Assembly (NCBI RefSeq): GCF_004681125.1
Contig: NZ_SIHO01000003.1
Location: 276,122-340,121 of the forward strand
Reading direction: 5' to 3'
Length of the DNA stretch: 64,000 nucleotides
Origin: Glacieibacterium arshaanense
Lineage (GTDB): Bacteria; Pseudomonadota; Alphaproteobacteria; Sphingomonadales; Sphingomonadaceae
The notes under the pieces were generated by a model. That model worked only from the letters and a program-made list of their open reading frames with translations. It was not told the origin of the DNA and searched no databases. Positions 17,374 to 24,525 of the stretch are shown in pieces (within the stretch, counting starts at the first letter, position 1; each line of letters starts with the position of its first letter). The position numbers and the translations under genes were made by a program.

Positions 17374-17985
17374 ATGAAACACCTAATTCTTGCTACCGCG
17401 CTCGCCGCGGCGACGCTTGCTGCGCCGGTCGCGGCACTGACCACACTCGGGTTCGATGATCTCGACGGCACACTCTATCCGGACGTCGGCAACTATGCCG
17501 GGCTGCGTTTCGATGTTTTCCTCGTGCACGACTATTCGACGGCCGCACCGTCAGGCTATCGCAATGGCATCGTCAGCCCCGGCAACACCATTTTCAACGG
17601 CGGCGGGGTGCCCGCCAGCATCAGCCGCAAGCAGGGCTTCCGCCTGTCGAGCGCCTGGCTGACATCCGCATGGAACGATGGCCAGACGCTCGACGTCACT
17701 GGCTCGCTCAAAGGCATGCAACTGTTCACGCAGAGCTTCGCGCTCAGCCCGGTGACGCCGCTGTTCGCGTTGTTCGACACATCGACGATCGACAAGGTGG
17801 TGTTCAGCGCCCACGGCGGCACCCGCCACGGCTTCGGCGGCGGCCCGAGCGACCATTTCGTCATTGACGATCTCAGCCTGAACTTCGCCGCGGTGCCTGA
17901 ACCCGCGAGCTGGACGTTGATGATTGCCGGTTTCGGCATGGTCGGCGCCAGCGTGCGTCGCCGCAAGGCGGCTCTCGCTGCCTGA
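17374..17985 (+). CDS. PEP-CTERM sorting-domain protein 1
   Basis: 203 residues from the ATG at 17374; a GTG at 17281 lies in frame but would put 31 hydrophilic residues before the signal peptide. Signal peptide residues 1 to about 19 (HLILATALAAATLAAPVAA). The mature part starts TTLGFDDLDGTLYPD, typical of secreted beta-rich PEP-CTERM proteins. The C-terminus has the full exosortase signal: VPEPASW, a hydrophobic helix and a RRRK cluster. Expected fate: cleavage and surface or extracellular release by an exosortase, which is not in the window. The promoter looks sigma-54 dependent. Confidence 0.9.
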   Translation: MKHLILATALAAATLAAPVAALTTLGFDDLDGTLYPDVGNYAGLRFDVFLVHDYSTAAPSGYRNGIVSPGNTIFNGGGVPASISRKQGFRLSSAWLTSAWNDGQTLDVTGSLKGMQLFTQSFALSPVTPLFALFDTSTIDKVVFSAHGGTRHGFGGGPSDHFVIDDLSLNFAAVPEPASWTLMIAGFGMVGASVRRRKAALAA

Positions 17986-18008
17986 AGGCGGAAGGCGTTG
18001 TGCTGCCC

Positions 18009-18036
18009 GTGGCCGGTGCATATTTGCACCGGCCAC
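18009..18036 (+). terminator. Perfect 12-bp hairpin after PEP-CTERM gene 1
   Basis: GTGGCCGGTGCA-TATT-TGCACCGGCCAC, 24 bases after the stop codon. There is no T-run, so it may act as an mRNA 3' stabiliser or a weak terminator. Confidence 0.55.
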
Positions 18037-18072
18037 ACCGCGCCCGGCCGGCGTTCCGCGACGGTGTTGATA

Positions 18073-18090
18073 TGTCAGAAAATATTACAC
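18073..18090 (+). promoter_or_regulatory. Candidate activator site (UAS 2)
   Basis: TGTCAGAAAATATTACAC, differing from UAS 1 at two of 18 bases. It starts 92 bases upstream of the -24 box at 18165, almost the same spacing as UAS 1 (90). The interval 17986-18594 has no protein gene; it holds this site, two sigma-54-type promoters, hairpins and the candidate small RNA. Confidence 0.6.
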
Positions 18091-18164
18091 ATTCATGGCA
18101 GTCGCGGGCTCAAGTCGATAAAAATATATAATATTATCAGCATGATATGGAATATCCGCGCTTG

Positions 18165-18180
18165 CGGCACGGTATTTGCA
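18165..18180 (+). promoter_or_regulatory. Sigma-54-type promoter before a short non-coding interval
   Basis: CGGCACG-GTAT-TTGCA, with exact GG-N10-GC spacing. Transcription would start near 18190 and meet a strong terminator at 18316-18353. No convincing protein start lies between. Confidence 0.6.
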
Positions 18181-18190
18181 TAGTGATTGC

Positions 18191-18353
18191 CAGAACGGCG
18201 TACGCTCGATGCGCCGACATTTGAGAGGTTGTCATCCTGGCTTGCGCGCGCACTACGGTTGCTGCCGACGCGGTCGTCTGATCGACAGTTTCGTCACGCC
18301 ATAATTCTGGCGACAAGGGCCGGTGCGCTGGGGGGCGCACCGGCCCTTTTTTT
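18191..18353 (+). ncRNA. Candidate sigma-54-dependent small RNA, about 160 nt
   Basis: It is bounded by the sigma-54-type promoter at 18165-18180 (with UAS 2 upstream) and by an intrinsic terminator with a 13-bp stem and a seven-T tail. The only ATG inside (near 18209) opens a five-codon frame. It could be a regulatory RNA of the PEP-CTERM regulon, or the leftover promoter and terminator of a deleted PEP-CTERM gene. No homology to a named RNA family was recognised. Confidence 0.4.
18316..18353 (+). terminator. Intrinsic terminator of the candidate small RNA
   Basis: AGGGCCGGTGCGC pairs with GCGCACCGGCCCT around a GGG-rich loop, followed by seven T. It is the strongest terminator of the region and isolates PEP-CTERM gene 2 from upstream transcription. 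Confidence 0.85.
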
Positions 18354-18521
18354 CGGTTTTGCGCCGGACCGGCGGCAGTCATTTCGCAATTGGCGCCGCA
18401 TTCGCAAACCGCGGCTTGCCGTCGCATTCCGCCACGACAGCGCTTTGCAAAATGCAATTCGCAACGTGCTTTCAACCGCAAAATGGCCGCGCCCAAGCGG
18501 GAAATACCCCAATGCTCAAAT

Positions 18522-18536
18522 TGGCACGCTCTATGC
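18522..18536 (+). promoter_or_regulatory. Sigma-54-type promoter before PEP-CTERM gene 2
   Basis: TGGCACG-CTCT-ATGC keeps GG-N10-GC; the -12 box deviates from TTGC at one base. It lies 59 bases before the ATG of the gene. The nearest UAS-like site is UAS 2, about 450 bases upstream. Confidence 0.6.
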
Positions 18537-18594
18537 AGTGCATCGGCCAGACGGCAGCCAGCCTGCCAAACCGATACCCGAGGGAGCCTATCCG

Positions 18595-19182
18595 ATGTTC
18601 AAGTTTCGCCCCGCCGCAACTCCGCTGATGATCGCGCTGGCGCTGGCTGCAAGCACCGGCCTGTCCGCGTCCGCCGCGCAGGCGCTGGAGGCCGTGCCGA
18701 CCGCGCCCGCCAACCAAAGCCCGGTCAACTATGCGGCGCTCGGCGTCGGCGGTGCCAATGCCACGCCGATCCCCGATGAAAGCCCGGCACTTGCCAACCT
18801 GCCGGCGCGCCTCGGCGGCACCTGCAGCCGCCCCGGCCTGTACAATGATGAATTCGCACCCGCGCACATCAATGTGAACAACAGCGCCGCCTATTCAAAC
18901 CAGCTCGCCCATGCCCGGCAGGTCAACTACAAGCGCAGCAGCCTGAACACCGCGATGGTCACCAAGCTGACCGCGAAGGATCCCTATCCGCCCAAGGTTA
19001 CCTATGCCACGCTGACCAAGCTCTGGGGTGCGCAGGACATCAACGCCGCCGATGCCGAACTAATGTCGGCCGGCTTCATGCCCAGCGCCGTCCCCGAACC
19101 CGCCAGCTGGGCGTTGCTCGTCACTGGCTTTGCCATCGTCGGCATCGCCCGCCGCCGTCGCCGAATTGCAGTCGCGGCCTGA
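18595..19182 (+). CDS. PEP-CTERM sorting-domain protein 2
   Basis: 195 residues from the ATG at 18595. Signal peptide about residues 1-31 (PLMIALALAASTGLSASAAQ). The mature part has no recognised domain; it has two cysteines absent (one Cys only, in GGTCSRPGLY) and many Asn/Ala residues. C-terminal exosortase signal: VPEPASW, hydrophobic helix, RRRRR. Expected to be exported and processed at the envelope. It has its own sigma-54-type promoter and ends in an intrinsic terminator at 19202, so it is probably monocistronic. Confidence 0.87.
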   Translation: MFKFRPAATPLMIALALAASTGLSASAAQALEAVPTAPANQSPVNYAALGVGGANATPIPDESPALANLPARLGGTCSRPGLYNDEFAPAHINVNNSAAYSNQLAHARQVNYKRSSLNTAMVTKLTAKDPYPPKVTYATLTKLWGAQDINAADAELMSAGFMPSAVPEPASWALLVTGFAIVGIARRRRRIAVAA

Positions 19183-19201
19183 TCCGTCACTGTTGACAAC
19201 T

Positions 19202-19249
19202 GGGGCCGGCGCCTCCCCCCTGCGCCGGCCCCGACTTTTCTAGTTTTTC
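19202..19249 (+). terminator. Intrinsic terminator after PEP-CTERM gene 2
   Basis: GGGGCCGGCGC pairs with GCGCCGGCCCC (11 bp), followed by T-rich GACTTTTCTAGTTTTT. It begins 20 bases after the stop codon. Confidence 0.85.
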
Positions 19250-19297
19250 CGCGGCAAGGCGGCCCAAACCGCAAAGACGCGCCGTCAGGGACCTCCC

Positions 19298-19896
19298 ATG
19301 TACCTCAAACTGATTGCTTCGTCCCCGAAGCTTGCCCTCCGCTTCGCCGCCACAGTGAGCTTGGCAGTTGTGGCCACCAATGCGGCGGCGGCCAGCGTCC
19401 CGAGCTACCCGATGCCGTTTAACCCCAATACCGTGCGATATGGTTTCCACGCGGCAAGGCATGGTGAAATCACATCCAATTTCGCTGGCGTGACTGCGTC
19501 AAACTTTGAAAACCTTGGCCTGATAGTCACCGGCTTCGCCACTTGTATTACCGGGCTGATCAACCAGAAGTCTTCCTACGGCGACGCGCTCATCCTCGGT
19601 AAGGCCGTAGCAAGCGACACGCTGGGGAAGGTCTTCGCCAACGGCAATGCCTATCACGCGCAAGACGATCTCGACCCCGACAGCGTCAACCATGCCTGGT
19701 CGACCAGCCTCGCGGGCTTCGATATCGGAATTCGCCTTGCGCTGGCTATTGCAATTCTTGTGGCCAAATATTTGCCTTCGACAATATCGCGGCGACCCTT
19801 TCTGCGGTCCCCGAGCCGGCGAACCGGCTGATGATGGGTACCGGTTTTGGAATTGTTGGCGACGCGATGCGCCGCCGCAATAAAGTGGCGGCCTGA
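19298..19896 (+). pseudogene. PEP-CTERM gene 3, frameshifted, sorting motif damaged
   Basis: The ATG at 19298 gives a signal peptide (about residues 1-34, ending ATNAAAA) and a secreted-type body, but the frame closes at 19831 with an Arg-rich tail. In the next frame, from about 19771, the sequence FAFDNIAATLSAVPEPA leads into a hydrophobic helix and RRRNK, ending at the TGA 19894-19896. So a one-base shift near 19700-19770 has detached the PEP-CTERM domain. Moreover the Trp expected after PEPA-N is CGG (Arg) rather than TGG. Unlike its neighbours the gene has no sigma-54-type promoter nearby. A decayed gene is the simplest reading; a sequencing error could explain the shift but not the Arg codon as well. 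Confidence 0.75.
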
Positions 19897-19916
19897 TAGC
19901 CCGTCACCTCTGATGA

Positions 19917-19956
19917 ATGGGGCCGGCCATTTCCCTCTCGGCCGGCTCCATTTTTT
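19917..19956 (+). terminator. Intrinsic terminator after PEP-CTERM gene 3
   Basis: TGGGGCCGGCC pairs with GGCCGGCTCCA (one mismatch or wobble), followed by six T. It resembles the terminator after gene 2, suggesting that both derive from one duplicated unit. Confidence 0.8.
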
Positions 19957-20006
19957 CTGCCCGGTTCAACGCGCGCCACAGATAGCTGCCACGGAGTGAA
20001 CGCCCC

Positions 20007-20073
20007 TGCGCAACCCCGCCCGATCGTCGAGTTGCCCGACGATCACGGCGCGTTGTATCCGCGGGGTTGTGCA
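20007..20073. other. Nested stem structure, possible structured RNA or relic
   Basis: TGCGCAACCCCGC (20007-20019) pairs with GCGGGGTTGTGCA (20061-20073) over 13 positions with one G-U. Inside it GATCGTCG (20022-20029) pairs with CGACGATC (20037-20044). The gene-free interval 19897-20309 otherwise holds a terminator, UAS 3 and a sigma-54-type promoter. No promoter for this structure was found and its role is unknown. Confidence 0.4.
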
Positions 20074-20178
20074 TTTTGCCTGAACCGCAGCGCGTTCGGC
20101 GCGCACCGCCGCCAGCGGCAACGCCCTGACTTGTCACCGCCGAAAGCCGCAGCACCAAGGGTTTTGAATCCTTATGTC

Positions 20179-20195
20179 TGTCGGCTTTTTTACAC
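20179..20195 (+). promoter_or_regulatory. Candidate activator site (UAS 3)
   Basis: TGTCGGCTTTTTTACAC, sharing TGTCGG and TACAC with UAS 1, but one base shorter in the centre. It starts 68 bases upstream of the -24 box at 20247. Confidence 0.5.
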
Positions 20196-20246
20196 TCGAC
20201 CGACCGTTTAGTTTCGCAACCAGTCATTTTAACATGCCTAATAAAT

Positions 20247-20261
20247 TGGCATATCTCTTGC
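20247..20261 (+). promoter_or_regulatory. Sigma-54-type promoter before PEP-CTERM gene 4
   Basis: TGGCATA-TCTC-TTGC with exact GG-N10-GC spacing, 49 bases before the ATG at 20310. Confidence 0.65.
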
Positions 20262-20309
20262 CTAAACTCATTTGCCGATATTTTTTGGCACAACAAACAG
20301 GGGTACAAG

Positions 20310-20756
20310 ATGGGCAGATTGATGGCTTGTTTTGTGGCTGCCGCTGTCGCTGCGGGCAGCATGGGACTTTCCACCGCGGCAAGTGCTGTTACCGTTTTTG
20401 GGACACTGACGTCGCCAGATGACATTGCATCGTTCAGCTTTGTTGTGACCACGCCGGGCACCGTAACGTCCACGGCGTTTGCATCGCCGAATTTCGACGC
20501 GATCTTTTCGCTCTACAGCATGCCGTCGGGCACGTTGATTGACCTCAATGACGATGGCTATGTTCCCGGCCACAGCCTACTTGACTCGTATATCGGCACC
20601 TATCTCGGGGCCGGCGAGTACCAGCTCGATGTCACCTCATATCCAAACTTGCCGAAAGGTGACCTTGGTACCGGCTACAACGGCGGTACTTCTTATGCCG
20701 GTGGTGACTTCTCGGTTGAAGTGACCGGCGCCGCCGTCCCAGAACCCGCCAGCTGA
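20310..20756 (+). CDS. PEP-CTERM protein 4, truncated by a stop at the motif Trp
   Basis: 148 residues. Signal peptide about residues 1-26 (CFVAAAVAAGSMGLSTAASA), then a pre-peptidase-like beta domain: SPDDIASFSFVVTTPGTV, FDAIFSLYS, LIDLNDDGY and YQLDVTSYP, as in DVUA/PPC-type secreted modules. The frame stops with TGA at 20754, exactly where TGG (Trp) is expected in VPEPASW. The sorting helix and RRRK continue in the same frame to 20828. As written, the product would be secreted without the exosortase signal. A functional promoter, UAS and terminator are all kept. Confidence 0.8.
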   Translation: MGRLMACFVAAAVAAGSMGLSTAASAVTVFGTLTSPDDIASFSFVVTTPGTVTSTAFASPNFDAIFSLYSMPSGTLIDLNDDGYVPGHSLLDSYIGTYLGAGEYQLDVTSYPNLPKGDLGTGYNGGTSYAGGDFSVEVTGAAVPEPAS

Positions 20757-20828
20757 GCGCTGATGATCGCCGGTTTCGGCTTGGTCGGCACGGTACTACG
20801 CCGCCGCAAGGTTGTCGCAACCGCCTGA
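20757..20828 (+). pseudogene. Untranslated rest of the PEP-CTERM signal of protein 4
   Basis: 24 codons in frame after the TGA: ALMIAGFGLVGTV, then LRRRK and a short tail ending in TGA at 20826-20828. Only the Trp codon is changed; helix and Arg cluster are intact, so the mutation looks recent, or readthrough keeps the tail under selection. Confidence 0.75.
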
Positions 20829-20852
20829 GCCATTTAATGCGGTCACACGGCA

Positions 20853-20886
20853 AGCGCCGGAGCAGCAATGTCCCGGCGCTTTTTTG
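20853..20886 (+). terminator. Intrinsic terminator after PEP-CTERM gene 4
   Basis: AGCGCCGG pairs with CCGGCGCT, with the loop AGCAGCAATGTC, followed by six T. It separates this gene from hslV 72 bases downstream. Confidence 0.85.
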
Positions 20887-20957
20887 TCAAGGACTGGAAC
20901 TGCGTTCGCGTCTTCCTACATCTGGTTGCGAACCACTCTTTCAGGACCCTTTTCCCT

Positions 20958-21497
20958 ATGTCCGATTTCCCCGACTGGCACGGGACGACAATCGTCTCGG
21001 TCCGCAAGTCCGGCCATGTCACCATTGCCGGCGACGGCCAGGTGACGATGGGCCAGACCGTGATGAAGGCCAACGCCAAAAAGGTCCGTCGCCTCGGCGA
21101 CGGCAGCGTCATCGCCGGTTTTGCCGGCGCAACCGCCGACGCTTTTACCCTGTTCGAGCGGCTTGAAGCCAAGCTCGAACGCTTCCCCGGTCAATTGACC
21201 CGAGCCGCCGTCGAACTCGCCAAGGACTGGCGCACCGACCGCTATCTGCGCCGCCTTGAAGCAATGATGATCGTTGCCGACAAGGATGTGACATTGATCC
21301 TGACCGGTACCGGCGACGTTCTGGAACCCACCGACGGCATCGCCGCAATCGGTTCGGGCGGCAATTACGCACTCGCCGCCGCGCGCGCACTCGCCGACAG
21401 CGACCATGATGCAGAAGCGATTTCGCGCCGCGCCATGGCGATTGCCGCCGACATTTGCGTCTACACCAACGGCAACCTCACCGTTGAGTCCATCTGA
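20958..21497 (+). CDS. hslV: ATP-dependent protease, peptidase subunit HslV
   Basis: 179 residues from the ATG at 20958. Proteasome-type threonine protease: the catalytic Thr lies in [10 protein letters not shown]; further family blocks are [30 protein letters not shown] and [14 protein letters not shown]. It forms the double hexamer core of the HslUV protease in the cytosol, degrading heat-damaged and regulatory proteins. The residues before GTT (MSDFPDWH) must be removed to expose the nucleophile. hslU follows 20 bases later. Confidence 0.97.
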   Translation: MSDFPDWHGTTIVSVRKSGHVTIAGDGQVTMGQTVMKANAKKVRRLGDGSVIAGFAGATADAFTLFERLEAKLERFPGQLTRAAVELAKDWRTDRYLRRLEAMMIVADKDVTLILTGTGDVLEPTDGIAAIGSGGNYALAAARALADSDHDAEAISRRAMAIAADICVYTNGNLTVESI

Positions 21498-21516
21498 GTT
21501 TAAAAGGTCTTAGTGT

Positions 21517-22848
21517 ATGAATGTGACCATGAAGATTGATACGCCCGATACCGACGCTGCCGACGCGCTGACCCCGACCGCGGTGGTTGCGGCGCTCGAC
21601 CGCCACATCATCGGCCAGCGCGACGCCAAGCGCGCCGTCGCCGTTGCGCTGCGTAACCGCTGGCGCCGCCAACGCCTCGGCGATGATCTGCGCGACGAGG
21701 TGACGCCGAAGAACATCCTCATGATCGGACCGACGGGCTGCGGCAAGACCGAGATCAGCCGCCGCCTGGCGAAGCTGGCGCAGGCGCCCTTCCTCAAGAT
21801 CGAGGCCACCAAGTTCACCGAAGTCGGCTATGTCGGCCGCGACGTCGATTCGATCATCCGCGACCTCGTCGAGGAATCGATCCGCCTCGTCCGCGAAACC
21901 CGCCGCGCCGGGGTCAAGGACGCCGCAGAAGCTGCTGCCGAAGACCGGCTGCTCGACGTGCTCGTCGGCAAGGACGCGTCGGAGGCCACCCGCGCCGCAT
22001 TCCGCCAGCGCTTCCGCGAAGGCCATCTGGCCACCAAGGAAATCGAGATCGACGTCGCCGACACGCCGCAGATGCCGTTCGAAATCCCCGGTGCACCGCA
22101 GATGATCAACATCGGCGAAATGCTCGGCAAGGCGATGGGCAACGGCCGCACCAAGCGCCGCAAGATGGGCGTGCCCGCCGCGTTCGACGTGCTGCTGGCC
22201 GAAGAAAGCGACAAGCGCCTCGACAACGAGGAAATCACCCGCGAAGCGCTGCGCTCGGCGGAAGCCAACGGTATTGTTTTCATTGATGAAATTGACAAGA
22301 TCGCGGTGTCCGACGTGCGCGGCGGCTCGGTGTCGCGCGAAGGCGTCCAGCGCGACCTGCTGCCGCTGATCGAAGGCACCACCGTTGCCACCAAGCACGG
22401 ACCCGTAAAGACTGACCACATTCTGTTCATCGCCAGCGGTGCGTTCCACGTCGCCAAGCCGTCCGACCTGCTCCCCGAGCTGCAGGGCCGCTTGCCGATC
22501 CGCGTCGAACTCAAGGGCCTCACCGAAGCCGATTTCGTCGCCATCCTGTCGGACACCGAAGCCTCGCTGATCCGCCAGTATACCGCGTTGCTCGGCACCG
22601 AAGGCGTGACGCTCGACGTCGCCGCCGACGGCATCACCGCGATCGCCCGCACCGCGTTCGAAGTCAACGAACGCGACGAAAACATCGGTGCGCGGCGCCT
22701 GCAGACGGTGATGGAGAAACTACTCGAAACTGTCAGCTTCGATGCCAGCGAACGGCGTGGCGAGACGGTCACCATCGACGCGGCTTATGTCGAGGCGCAG
22801 CTGGGCGGCATCGCGCGCAACGCCGACCTGTCGAAGTTCATTTTGTAA
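21517..22848 (+). CDS. hslU: ATP-dependent protease ATPase subunit HslU
   Basis: 443 residues, AAA+ unfoldase. N-terminal [20 protein letters not shown], Walker [10 protein letters not shown] near residue 70, the I-domain (about residues 110-245), Walker [11 protein letters not shown] and the C-terminal sensor-2 region ending in DLSKFIL, the tail that inserts into HslV. It partners with hslV just upstream. The stop codon TAA at 22846-22848 runs directly into repeat copy 6. Confidence 0.98.
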   Translation: MNVTMKIDTPDTDAADALTPTAVVAALDRHIIGQRDAKRAVAVALRNRWRRQRLGDDLRDEVTPKNILMIGPTGCGKTEISRRLAKLAQAPFLKIEATKFTEVGYVGRDVDSIIRDLVEESIRLVRETRRAGVKDAAEAAAEDRLLDVLVGKDASEATRAAFRQRFREGHLATKEIEIDVADTPQMPFEIPGAPQMINIGEMLGKAMGNGRTKRRKMGVPAAFDVLLAEESDKRLDNEEITREALRSAEANGIVFIDEIDKIAVSDVRGGSVSREGVQRDLLPLIEGTTVATKHGPVKTDHILFIASGAFHVAKPSDLLPELQGRLPIRVELKGLTEADFVAILSDTEASLIRQYTALLGTEGVTLDVAADGITAIARTAFEVNERDENIGARRLQTVMEKLLETVSFDASERRGETVTIDAAYVEAQLGGIARNADLSKFIL

Positions 22849-22906
22849 GAGCCTCCGGCGGGCAGGGGTGACCCCTGCACCCGATTGATTGGGGTGCGGG
22901 GGCACG
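22846..22906. repeat. Interspersed nested palindrome, copy 6 (right arm decayed)
   Basis: A complete left arm beginning TAAGAGCCTCCGGC with inner palindrome GGGGTGACCCC; the right arm survives only as GGGGTGCGGGGGCACGC. It sits at the hslU stop. Confidence 0.85.
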
Positions 22907-22943
22907 CTATCCTTGCGCCATCAAATGCGCCGGGGAGGTTGGC

Positions 22944-24365
22944 ATGTCGGGTTCGGTTCTGTCGCGTCGCAGCATCACACTGGCGCTGGTTATTGGGCTT
23001 GGCGCGGGCATTGTCGCCTGCAAGAAGTCGGGCGATGCCGATACCGCAGGCGCCGTCGATACCGGCAAGATCGCCGAAGCCGGGCTGGTCTACGGCTTCC
23101 CGCTGGTGATGAATTACGGCGTGCTCTACGAATCGTTCATCAATACCGCATCGCCACAGTATCGCGGCCCGATCAACACCATCATTAACACCGCGCGCGT
23201 CTTCACGCCGAAAGACACCGCGGTCGTCACCCCCAACAGCGATACGCCCTACTCGTTCGCGCAGCTCGACCTACGCGCCGAGCCGATGGTCATCTGCGTA
23301 CCGGCCATCCCCAAGGAACGCTACTACAGCGTCCAGCTCATCGACATGAATACGATGAACTATGGCTATATCGGCAGCCGCACCACCGGCAACGACGCCG
23401 GCTGCTTCATGGTCGCCGGTCCCGATTGGAAGGGCGAAACCCCCAAGGGCATCAAGGCGGTCTACAACAGCAACACCCAGTTCAGTATGGCGCTGTTCCG
23501 CACCCAGCTGTTCAATCCCGCCGACATCGATAACGTCAAGGCGATCCAGGCCGGCTACAAGCTGCAGTCGCTGTCGGGCTTCGCCGGCACGCCCGCGCCC
23601 GCCGCCGCCCCCGCGATCAACTGGCCCGCCATCGACAAGGACAAGGCCAAGACCGGCTTCTTCGACTATCTGGCGTTCCTGCTGCAGTTCATTCCGGCGC
23701 AGGCAAACGAGGCCGGCATCCGCGCCGACCTCGCCAAAATCGGCGTCGAAGCCGGCAAGCCGTTCGACATGTCGAAGCTGTCGATGGCGCAAAAGGCCGG
23801 GATGCTGGCGGGCATGAAGGCCGGCAACGACAAGGTCGCCAAGGCCGCCACTTCGATGGGCAAGACCCAGAACGGCTGGAACGTCGCAAAGATCGAAAAC
23901 ACCACAGCCGCCACCGGCGACGACTGGCTGCGCCGCGCTGCGGTCGCGCAGGCCGGCATCTACGCCAACGACTATCAGGAAGCGCTCTACCCGATGGCGC
24001 GCACCGATGGCGCCGGCGTCAAGCTCGACGGGTCGACGTCGAGCTACACGATCACCTTCCCTGGCAACGCCCTCCCACCGGTCAACGCCTTCTGGTCGGT
24101 GACGATGTACGACGGCAAGACGCAGCTGCTTATAGACAACCCGATCAACCGCTACCTGATCAACTCGCCGATGCTGCCCGACCTCAAGAAAAACCCCGAC
24201 GGCGGCTTCACCATCTATGTGTCGAACAAGTCGCCTGGCGCCGACAAGGAAAGCAATTGGCTACCGGCGCCCAACGGCGAAATCTACATGGTCATGCGGC
24301 TGTACTGGCCCAAGCTCGACCAGCTCGAAGGCTGGCAGCCGCCTGCCGTGGTCAAGGCAAACTAG
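22944..24365 (+). CDS. DUF1254/DUF1214 lipoprotein
   Basis: 473 residues; GGGAGG precedes the ATG. Lipoprotein signal: ALVIGLGAGIVAC, lipid Cys about residue 26, followed by KKSGDAD. DUF1254 covers about residues 60-190 (NSDTPYSFAQLDLRAEPMV, RYYSVQLIDMN) and DUF1214 the C-terminal 110 residues (PPVNAFWSVTMYD, ESNWLPAPNGEIYMVMRLYW). A shorter relative of the protein starting at 1370. It is anchored in the periplasm; family function is unsettled. Confidence 0.92.
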   Translation: MSGSVLSRRSITLALVIGLGAGIVACKKSGDADTAGAVDTGKIAEAGLVYGFPLVMNYGVLYESFINTASPQYRGPINTIINTARVFTPKDTAVVTPNSDTPYSFAQLDLRAEPMVICVPAIPKERYYSVQLIDMNTMNYGYIGSRTTGNDAGCFMVAGPDWKGETPKGIKAVYNSNTQFSMALFRTQLFNPADIDNVKAIQAGYKLQSLSGFAGTPAPAAAPAINWPAIDKDKAKTGFFDYLAFLLQFIPAQANEAGIRADLAKIGVEAGKPFDMSKLSMAQKAGMLAGMKAGNDKVAKAATSMGKTQNGWNVAKIENTTAATGDDWLRRAAVAQAGIYANDYQEALYPMARTDGAGVKLDGSTSSYTITFPGNALPPVNAFWSVTMYDGKTQLLIDNPINRYLINSPMLPDLKKNPDGGFTIYVSNKSPGADKESNWLPAPNGEIYMVMRLYWPKLDQLEGWQPPAVVKAN

Positions 24366-24398
24366 GGGTTCGGAGGTCGGCGTCGGTACTGACCGGCG

Positions 24399-24416
24399 CC
24401 GTCATCAAACTGTCAT
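24399..24416 (+). promoter_or_regulatory. Pho box
   Basis: CCGTCATCAAACTGTCAT matches 16 of 18 positions of the PhoB consensus, two 7-base half sites 11 bases apart. A possible -10 box TAGAAT is at 24448-24453. It precedes the Nudix-DUF47 and PiT phosphate genes, a fitting target for PhoB. Confidence 0.65.
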
Positions 24417-24525
24417 AAACGGGCTTTCATCCGGCGGGCGCGCGGTCTAGAATCGCGTCCAACCAAGGGGCCTTGTCATCAACCAGATTGCCGCACTGCC
24501 GTATCGTCGCGACCCTGACGGCGAC

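Noticed and set aside
24424-24430. CTTTCAT as a third Pho half-site
   Set aside because: It lies 14 bases after the previous half-site, not 11, so it is out of phase with the PhoB repeat.
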